NCBI RefSeq assembly: GCF_039536245.1 | Contig: NZ_BAAAYN010000012.1 | Span: 1 to 64,000, forward strand | Direction of reading: 5' to 3' | DNA from: Cryptosporangium minutisporangium | GTDB taxonomy: Bacteria > Actinomycetota > Actinomycetes > Mycobacteriales > Cryptosporangiaceae | DNA length: 64,000 nt | In this document: one piece after another, positions 58,338 to 64,000 of the stretch | How positions within the stretch are numbered: position 1 is the first letter of the stretch | Layout of the letters: each line of letters begins with the position of its first letter | Notes under the pieces: generated by a model | What the model saw: only the letters and a program-made list of their open reading frames with translations | Database searches by the model: none | What the model was told of the DNA's origin: nothing | Position numbers and translations under genes: made by a program

Positions 58338-58343
58338 TCCGCC

Positions 58344-58700
58344 GTGAGGTCTCACCGGCGCTGCTCCAAGAACGGCTGTTCCCAGCCTGCGGTGGCGACG
58401 TTGACCTACGTCTACGCGGAGTCCACCGCGGTGATCGGTCCGCTCGCGGTATCGCACGAACCACACACTTACGACCTCTGCGAGGGCCACGCCGAGCGGC
58501 TCACCGCCCCGAAGGGTTGGGACCTGGTCCGCGCCGAAGGCGACTGGGCAGCGCCGCCACCGAGCAGCGACGACCTGGCGGCCCTGGCCGACGCGGTTCG
58601 CGAGGCCGCTCGGCCGGCGAGTGCCGAGAGTCCGGCGAAGGACGGTCCGCCGCAGGTCGGCCGACGAGGGCACCTGCGGGCGTTGCCCAATCCCCGCTGA
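58344..58700 (+). CDS. DUF3499 family protein
   Basis: This 118-aa protein is of unknown function and restricted to actinobacteria as far as I know. It has conserved cysteines and histidines that look like a zinc site: RRCSKNGCSQPAVATLTYVYAES, then DLCEGHAERLTAPKGWDLVR. The C-terminal third is Ala/Pro-rich and variable. The start is the GTG after a leaderless-type -10 box. It precedes manB with a 111-nt gap, as in mycobacteria. Confidence 0.9.
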   Translation: MRSHRRCSKNGCSQPAVATLTYVYAESTAVIGPLAVSHEPHTYDLCEGHAERLTAPKGWDLVRAEGDWAAPPPSSDDLAALADAVREAARPASAESPAKDGPPQVGRRGHLRALPNPR

Positions 58701-58811
58701 CCGGTCCCGCCGAGCAGCCAGGTAGCAGGTCGACCGACCTGCCGAGCGCATCGCTGTCGCCCGTCCCGGATAGGCTCCCGAGCAACGCACCGCATCGAAG
58801 GAGCGCGCGCT

Positions 58812-60200
58812 GTGTCCCCCCATGACCTGTCCGGCCTGGTGAAGGCCTACGACGTCCGCGGCGTCGTACCCGAACAGTTCAACGAAGACGTGGCGCGGGC
58901 ACTGGGCGCCGCGTTCGCCCTACTCGTCCGGGGCGAGGGCAGCACCGGCATCGTCACCGCGCACGACATGCGGGAGAGCTCGGTGCCCCTGTCCCGTGCG
59001 TTCGCCGAGGGCGCGCTGAGCCAGGGCGTCTCGGTCACCGAGGCGGGCCTGGGCTCCACCGACCTGCTGTACTTCGCCGCCGGCCACCTGAACCTGCCCG
59101 GTGCGATGTTCACCGCCAGCCACAACCCGGCCCAGTACAACGGCATCAAGCTCTGCCGGGCGGGCGCGACGCCGATCGGGCAGACGAGCGGGCTCACGAC
59201 GATCCGCACCACGGCCGAGAAGATCCTCGCCGAAGGGGCGCCTGCGGCGACCGCGAGCGCGGAGGTCACCAGCGTCGACCTGCTCGGTGAGTACGGGAAG
59301 TACCTGCGCTCGCTCGTCGACCTCCGCGGCATCCGCCCGCTCACCGTCGTGGTCGACGCCGGAAACGGGATGGGCGGCCACACGGTTCCCGTGGTGCTCG
59401 GCGAGGGCCTGCCGCTGACGATCGTCCCCCTCTACTTCGAGTTGGACGGGAACTTCCCGAACCACGAGGCCAATCCGCTGGACCCCGCGAACCTCGTCGA
59501 CCTGCAGAAGGCGGTCGTCGAGCACAAGGCGGACATCGGGCTCGCGTTCGACGGCGACGCCGACCGCTGCTTCGTGGTCGACGAGTTGGGCGAGCCGGTG
59601 AGCCCGAGCGCGATCACCGGGCTGGTGGCCGTCCGCGAACTGGCCAAGCACCCGGGCGCGACGATCATCCACAACCTGATCACGTCGCGGGCCGTCCCGG
59701 AGATCGTGCGCGAGCACGGCGGGAACCCGGTCCGCACGCGGGTGGGCCACTCGTTCATCAAGGCCCAGATGGCCGAGAGCGACGCGGTGTTCGGCGGCGA
59801 GCACTCGGCGCACTACTACTTCCGTGATTTCTGGCGAGCCGACACCGGCATGCTGGCGGCGATGCACGTGCTCGCGGCCCTCGGCGAGAGCGATCGGCCG
59901 CTCTCCGAGCTCGGGGCGGAGTACCAGCGCTACGTCGCGTCCGGCGAGATCAACTCGGTAGTGGCCGACCAGGCCGCGAGCGTCCGTGCGGTGCTCGACG
60001 CGCTGGTGGGCCCGGAAACCGAGGTCGACACGCTCGACGGAACCACGGTCACCTTCCCGGACGGCGCATGGTTCAACTTGCGGGCGTCCAACACCGAGCC
60101 GCTGCTCCGCCTGAACGTCGAGGCGGCGACGCCGGAACGGATGGCCGAGATCCGCGACCAGGTCCTGGCTCTGGTCCGCTCTACCCCGGAGGCACTGTGA
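58812..60200 (+). CDS. manB: phosphomannomutase/phosphoglucomutase
   Basis: The enzyme converts mannose-6-phosphate to mannose-1-phosphate (and often the glucose pair). The 462-aa protein has KAYDVRGVVPEQFNEDVARALG, the phosphoserine loop GAMFTASHNPAQYNGIK, the metal loop AFDGDADRCFVVDE, the sugar loop GGEHSAHYYFRDF and the phosphate-binding RASNTEPLLRLNVE. GTG 58812 has GAAGGAG 8 nt upstream; a TAGGCT box lies at about 58770. It is the first gene of a coupled operon ending with manA. Confidence 0.96.
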   Translation: MSPHDLSGLVKAYDVRGVVPEQFNEDVARALGAAFALLVRGEGSTGIVTAHDMRESSVPLSRAFAEGALSQGVSVTEAGLGSTDLLYFAAGHLNLPGAMFTASHNPAQYNGIKLCRAGATPIGQTSGLTTIRTTAEKILAEGAPAATASAEVTSVDLLGEYGKYLRSLVDLRGIRPLTVVVDAGNGMGGHTVPVVLGEGLPLTIVPLYFELDGNFPNHEANPLDPANLVDLQKAVVEHKADIGLAFDGDADRCFVVDELGEPVSPSAITGLVAVRELAKHPGATIIHNLITSRAVPEIVREHGGNPVRTRVGHSFIKAQMAESDAVFGGEHSAHYYFRDFWRADTGMLAAMHVLAALGESDRPLSELGAEYQRYVASGEINSVVADQAASVRAVLDALVGPETEVDTLDGTTVTFPDGAWFNLRASNTEPLLRLNVEAATPERMAEIRDQVLALVRSTPEAL

Positions 60201-60418
60201 CTGTCGATTCCGCACTTCTGGAGATCCTGGCCTGCCCCAGCGACGACCACGCGCCGCTGCGTCTGGACGAGGAAGCGAGCGAGCTGGCCTGCACGGTCTG
60301 TGACCGGTCGTACCCGATCCGGGACGGCATCCCGGTGCTGCTGCTCGACGAGGCTCGTCACCGCGGTGCGGAAGACGGCGGTGCGACCGGCGACACCACG
60401 GCCGGCGGCGCGCAGTGA
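60197..60418 (+). CDS. Trm112-like small zinc protein
   Basis: This 73-aa protein has the Trm112p fold: LLEILACPSDDHAPLRL, then ACTVCDRSYPIRDGIPVLL. One Cys is present in the first half-site and two (CxxC) in the second; the usual CP.C pair is CPSD here. In eukaryotes Trm112 activates methyltransferases; the bacterial role is unclear. The GTG overlaps the manB stop (GTGA). Confidence 0.92.
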   Translation: MTVDSALLEILACPSDDHAPLRLDEEASELACTVCDRSYPIRDGIPVLLLDEARHRGAEDGGATGDTTAGGAQ

Positions 60419-61554
60419 CTGCTCAGATCGACGAGACCCGTCTGGACGACGCCGACGTTCTGTCCGGGGCCGACCCGGCGGAGATGCTCCGGGCCACCGC
60501 GGGCGCCGGGCCGCAGCTGCGGGAAGCCGTCTCGCTCGCCGCCGAGGCCGGCCTGCACGTGCTGTCCGAGGAGATTCGGCCGCGTGCGCTCGTCGTCGCC
60601 GGCGTCGGCACCGCGGCCCGTACCGGTGACGTGCTGTCCGCGGTCGCCGGTCCGCGCTGCCCGGTGCCGGTCGTCCTGCATCGCAGCCGCGGCGTGCCGG
60701 GCTGGGTGGGTGCCGCCGACGTCGTCGTCGCGGTCTCCGCCTCCGGTCGTAGCCCGGAGGCGCTCGCCGCCGCCGAGGCCGCGATGCACCGCGGTGCCCG
60801 GCTGGTCGCGATCGGCGCGCCCGACAGTGAGCTGCAGTCGATGGCCGAGCGCGCGCGGGCGCTGTTCGTTCCGGTGCCCCGGCGCCGCCCGGCCCGGGTG
60901 GCGTTCTGGTCGCTCGCCGCCCCGGTGCTGCTCGCCGGACGGGCACTGGGCATGTGCCAGGTCACCGAGGCCGATTTCGCCGAGACCGCGACCCGGCTCG
61001 ACAACGACGCCGAGCGCTGCCGTCCGACCGCCGAGTCGTTCGTCAACGAGGGCAAGTCGCTCGCGATCGAGCTGGCGAACACGATCCCGGTGGTGTGGGG
61101 CACGTCCGCGCTGGCGACGGTCGCGGCCAACCGGTTCGCCGACCAGCTCGCCGCGAACGCCCGGTACCCCGCCATCGCCGGCAACCTGATCGAGGCCGGC
61201 CGTGGCCGCGTCGGCCTGATCGACGGCGTCTTCGGGTCGCTCGCCGACGACGCGGACGACTTCTTCGCCGACCGGGTCGACTCGGCCGGCTCCACCAAAC
61301 TGCGCCTGGTGCTGCTGCGCGACGACGGCGAGTCGGAGGTCGACGCAGCTCGCGCGAACGCGATTGAGGATTTGGCTCGGGAACGGGGTATAGGGGTCAG
61401 CGTGCTGAACGCGGAAGGTGGTTCCGAGCTCGAGCGGCTGGCGTCGCTCATCGCGGTGCCGGACTTCGCGTCGGTATACCTCGCCCTCTTGCACGGCCTC
61501 GACCCGATCGCGGTTCGGGCCGTCTCCGAACTGAAGGAGCGAACGAACGCGTGA
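60415..61554 (+). CDS. SIS domain protein, phosphoglucose/phosphomannose isomerase-like
   Basis: This is a 379-aa protein with a SIS sugar-phosphate-binding core (RALVVAGVGTAARTGDVLSAVAG, VVVAVSASGRSPEALAAAEAA) and a C-terminal PGI/PMI-type half (VNEGKSLAIELANTIPVVWGTSALATVAANRFADQLAANARYPAI). It is the Rv3256c counterpart. Either an isomerase or a sugar-phosphate-binding regulator of the mannose pathway would fit. The GTG overlaps the preceding stop (GTGA). Confidence 0.9.
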   Translation: MTAQIDETRLDDADVLSGADPAEMLRATAGAGPQLREAVSLAAEAGLHVLSEEIRPRALVVAGVGTAARTGDVLSAVAGPRCPVPVVLHRSRGVPGWVGAADVVVAVSASGRSPEALAAAEAAMHRGARLVAIGAPDSELQSMAERARALFVPVPRRRPARVAFWSLAAPVLLAGRALGMCQVTEADFAETATRLDNDAERCRPTAESFVNEGKSLAIELANTIPVVWGTSALATVAANRFADQLAANARYPAIAGNLIEAGRGRVGLIDGVFGSLADDADDFFADRVDSAGSTKLRLVLLRDDGESEVDAARANAIEDLARERGIGVSVLNAEGGSELERLASLIAVPDFASVYLALLHGLDPIAVRAVSELKERTNA

Positions 61555-62543
61555 GCACCGAAGGCGGCGTCAAGGCCATCGTCGCGGCCCTGATCGCCAA
61601 TCTGGGCATCGCAGTGACCAAGCTCGTCGCCTGGTTGCTGACCAGTTCCTCGTCGATGCTGGCGGAGGCGATCCACTCGCTGGCCGACTCCGGCAACCAG
61701 CTCCTGCTGCTGCTCGGCGGTCGGAGGGCCAAGCGGGCGGCGACACCCGAGCACCCGTTCGGCTACGGGCGTGAGCGCTACATCTACGCGTTCATCGTCT
61801 CGATCGTGCTGTTCACCGTGGGTGGTCTGTTCGCGCTCTACGAGGGCTACCACAAGCTGGAGCACCGGGAGCCGATCGAGTCCTGGCACTGGGTGCCGGT
61901 CGTCGTGCTCTTGGTCGCGATCGGCCTGGAGATCTACTCCTTCACGACCGCGCTCCGGGAGACGAACAAGAGCCGTGGTTCGGTGTCGTTGGTCCGGTTC
62001 ATCCGCCGGGCCAAGGCGCCGGAGCTCCCGGTAGTGCTGCTGGAAGACACCGCGGCGCTGCTCGGTCTGGTCTTCGCGCTGTTCGGCGTCAGCATGACGC
62101 TGATCACCCACGACGGTCTCTGGGACGCGATCGGCACGCTCGCGATCGGCATCCTGCTGGTGGCGGTGGCGGTGTTCCTCGCGATCGAGACGAAGAGCCT
62201 GCTGCTCGGCGAAGGGGCCAGCGCCGAGGACCTGGAGCGGATCGAGCGGGCGATCTGCGCGGAGAACAGCACGGTCCAGCGCATCATCCACATGAAGACG
62301 CTGTACCTGGGACCGGACGAACTGCTGGTCGCGGCCAAGATCGCCGTCCACCACGACGAGACGGCGGGTAAGGTCGCCGAAGCGATCGACGCCGCTGAAA
62401 CGCGGATCAGGGATGCGGTGCCGGTCGCCCGGGTGATCTACCTGGAGCCGGACATTTATCACGCATCGAAGGTTCGCGCCGCGCAGTCCGCGGAGAGCGC
62501 GCCTGCTGGGGGAGACGCCGAGACCCGTGGAGCTACTCACTAA
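61551..62543 (+). CDS. cation diffusion facilitator family transporter
   Basis: This is a 330-aa CDF protein that exports divalent metal (Zn, Fe, Mn or Co) in exchange for protons. Six helices are seen. Metal-site residues in helix 2 read HSLADSGNQ (His..Asp) and in helix 5 LEDTAALLG. A cytoplasmic ferredoxin-like domain follows (about 215-310; GEGASAEDLERIERAI). The His-rich loop of zinc CDFs is missing. The GTG overlaps the SIS stop (GTGA). PMI (ManA) needs zinc, which may explain the company. Confidence 0.93.
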   Translation: MSTEGGVKAIVAALIANLGIAVTKLVAWLLTSSSSMLAEAIHSLADSGNQLLLLLGGRRAKRAATPEHPFGYGRERYIYAFIVSIVLFTVGGLFALYEGYHKLEHREPIESWHWVPVVVLLVAIGLEIYSFTTALRETNKSRGSVSLVRFIRRAKAPELPVVLLEDTAALLGLVFALFGVSMTLITHDGLWDAIGTLAIGILLVAVAVFLAIETKSLLLGEGASAEDLERIERAICAENSTVQRIIHMKTLYLGPDELLVAAKIAVHHDETAGKVAEAIDAAETRIRDAVPVARVIYLEPDIYHASKVRAAQSAESAPAGGDAETRGATH

Positions 62544-63720
62544 CCCGATCCGCACGTACGCCTGGGGCTCCACGTCGGCGATCGCCCGCGTGCAAGGTCG
62601 TCCGGTGCCCAGCCGGGAGCCGGAGGCCGAGCTCTGGATGGGGGGCCACCCGTCGGCGCCGTCCCGCCTCATCCGGGACGGTGCCGAGCACGGACTCGAC
62701 GCGCTCGTCGCGGCCGACCCCGCGGGGGAACTCGGGGCATCGGTGGCGGCCGCGCACGGCGCGCGGATGCCGTTCCTGCTGAAGCTCCTGGCGGCCGAGA
62801 CCCCGCTGTCGTTACAGGCCCATCCGAGCGAGGATCAGGCCAGGACCGGGTTCGCCGCAGCCGAGGCGGCCGGTCTCGCGGCCGGTGATCCGCGCCGTAG
62901 CTACGTCGACCCGAACCACAAGCCGGAGCTGATCTGCGCGGTGGGGGAGTTCTCCGCGCTCTGCGGGTTCCGGTCGGTCGAACGCTCGGTCGCCGTGCTC
63001 GCGCCGGTCGTCAGCGCGGTTCCCGCGCTCAAACCGCTGCTCGACGGGCTCCGGCTGACGCCGGACGGCGGCGGACTACGGACGTTCGTGGCGGGCCTCT
63101 TCGCGCTCCCGGACGCCGACCAGGTGGCCGTCGCTTTTGCGGACGCGTGCCGCGCGGTGATCGGGGAGTCCCCGGACTACCGGCTGGCGGTGGAGTTGGC
63201 TGACCAGTTCCCCGGCGACATCGGCGTGGTGCTGGCGCTCCTGCTCAACCACCTGGTGCTCGCACCCGGAGAGGCGATGTTCCTGCCCGCCGGCGTGCTG
63301 CACGCGTACCTGCACGGCGTCGGCGTCGAGGTGATGGCGTGCTCCGACAACGTGCTGCGGGGCGGGCTGACGCCGAAGCACGTCGACGTTCCCGAGCTGC
63401 TGCGGGTCGTGCGCTTCGAGGTGATGCCGCCGGAGCCGTTCCCGGCCGTGGAGGCGGGGCCGGGCGTCCGGGTGTGGGCCCCGCCGGTGCCGGAGTTCGT
63501 GCTGACCCGGGTCGTGCTGGACGAGGCCGGAGGGCGGGCGTCGCTCGCCGGTGACGGGCCGCGGATCCTGTTCTGTCTGGAGGGCGCCGTGACGGTCGAT
63601 GACGGCACCGACCCGGCCGAGCTGCGCGGTGGCCAGGCCGGCTACGTGTCGGCCGGCCACCGCGACGTCACGCTGACCGGCACCGGCACGGTGTTCCAAG
63701 CGACTACGGGTTCCGAGTGA
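62527..63720 (+). CDS. manA: mannose-6-phosphate isomerase, class I
   Basis: The enzyme interconverts fructose-6-phosphate and mannose-6-phosphate. The 397-aa zinc protein shows NPIRTYAWGS, EAELWMGGHPSAPS, the metal ligands in LSLQAHPSEDQA and YVDPNHKPELICA, and FLPAGVLHAYLHGVGVEVMACSDNVLRGGLTPKHVD. The GTG lies inside the CDF gene (17-nt overlap). The last five codons (TTGSE) and the TGA stop are the first unit of the 17-bp array that follows, so the C-terminus has been shaped by the repeat. Confidence 0.95.
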   Translation: MELLTNPIRTYAWGSTSAIARVQGRPVPSREPEAELWMGGHPSAPSRLIRDGAEHGLDALVAADPAGELGASVAAAHGARMPFLLKLLAAETPLSLQAHPSEDQARTGFAAAEAAGLAAGDPRRSYVDPNHKPELICAVGEFSALCGFRSVERSVAVLAPVVSAVPALKPLLDGLRLTPDGGGLRTFVAGLFALPDADQVAVAFADACRAVIGESPDYRLAVELADQFPGDIGVVLALLLNHLVLAPGEAMFLPAGVLHAYLHGVGVEVMACSDNVLRGGLTPKHVDVPELLRVVRFEVMPPEPFPAVEAGPGVRVWAPPVPEFVLTRVVLDEAGGRASLAGDGPRILFCLEGAVTVDDGTDPAELRGGQAGYVSAGHRDVTLTGTGTVFQATTGSE

Positions 63721-64000
63721 CTACGGGTTCCGAGTGACTACGGGTTCCGAGTGACTACGGGTTCCGAGTGACTACGGGTTCCGAGTGACTACGGGTTCCG
63801 AGTGACTACGGGTTCCGAGTGACTACGGGTTCCGAGTGACTACGGGTTCCGAGTGACTACGGGTTCCGAGTGACTACGGGTTCCGAGTGACTACGGGTTC
63901 CGAGTGACTACGGGTTCCGAGTGACTACGGGTTCCGAGTGACTACGGGTTCCGAGTGACTACGGGTTCCGAGTGACTACGGGTTCCGAGTGACTACGGGT
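63702..64000. repeat. 17-bp tandem array at the end of manA, over 17 copies
   Basis: The unit TGACTACGGGTTCCGAG recurs without visible change from 63702 to the last base of the window, about 17.6 copies, and continues beyond it. The first copy supplies the end and stop codon of manA. It contains no spacers and no genes. Confidence 0.97.

Overview
The window is a high-GC actinobacterial chromosome segment: GTG and TTG starts are frequent, third codon positions are almost all G or C, and there is a WhiB regulator, F420 biosynthesis, a SigD/RsdA pair, and TANNNT -10 boxes lying 5-8 nt before start codons (leaderless transcripts). Two blocks follow the gene order I remember from Mycobacterium tuberculosis: sigD-rsdA-DUF5319-guaB-guaB3-choD-guaA, and purK/purE-fadE25-TIGR03089-manC-fbiA/fbiB-whiB2-zincin-DUF3499-manB-SIS-manA. 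The other genes (leaf-like PspC proteins, island genes) point to a non-mycobacterial, soil-type actinomycete. I cannot name the genus with confidence.

Layout. 1-516: GC-rich upstream DNA. 517-12789: SigD with its membrane anti-sigma factor, a DUF5319 protein, a secreted alpha/beta hydrolase, the guanylate genes guaB, guaB3 and guaA, a GNAT and a GMC (cholesterol-oxidase-type) oxidoreductase. choD and guaA are separated by a 0.9-kb element of 18 tandem 32-bp repeats between near-perfect inverted ends. 13163-15587: convergent phospholipid genes pssA and psd, with a long structured leader and a 98-nt hairpin; psd carries an extra Rossmann-like domain. 15712-21001: a cell-envelope stress module, with three coupled genes (PspC/LiaF-like protein, small membrane protein, 32-aa micro-protein) divergent from a PspC-sensor kinase and LuxR regulator. 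21077-24284: PadR regulator, short RelA/SpoT homologue, Gmad2 lipoprotein.

24402-31374: PH-domain membrane protein, two GtrA proteins, purK-purE, CoA-binding protein, UDP-glucose dehydrogenase, and a fadE25-type acyl-CoA dehydrogenase interrupted by a 90-bp fold-back duplication carrying a stop codon. 31443-37594 looks like an accessory island: a CHAT caspase-like protease translationally coupled to an alpha/beta hydrolase (the best candidate for an undescribed system), a proline-rich membrane protein and a DUF1028 protein.

37739-49399: envelope glycan and cofactor genes (GT2, TIGR03089, PGRP amidase-SpoIID fusion, GT4, GDP-mannose pyrophosphorylase, AlkA-type glycosylase, fbiB, fbiA). 49530-57555: a tetraspan protein, fbiC, a GAF/PAS histidine kinase, bioA and whiB2. 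57755-63720: zincin-like protein, DUF3499, then the tightly coupled operon manB-Trm112-SIS-CDF-manA, which makes and interconverts mannose phosphates for GDP-mannose. manA ends inside a 17-bp tandem array that runs off the window. Four separate tandem-repeat arrays in 64 kb is a notable feature.
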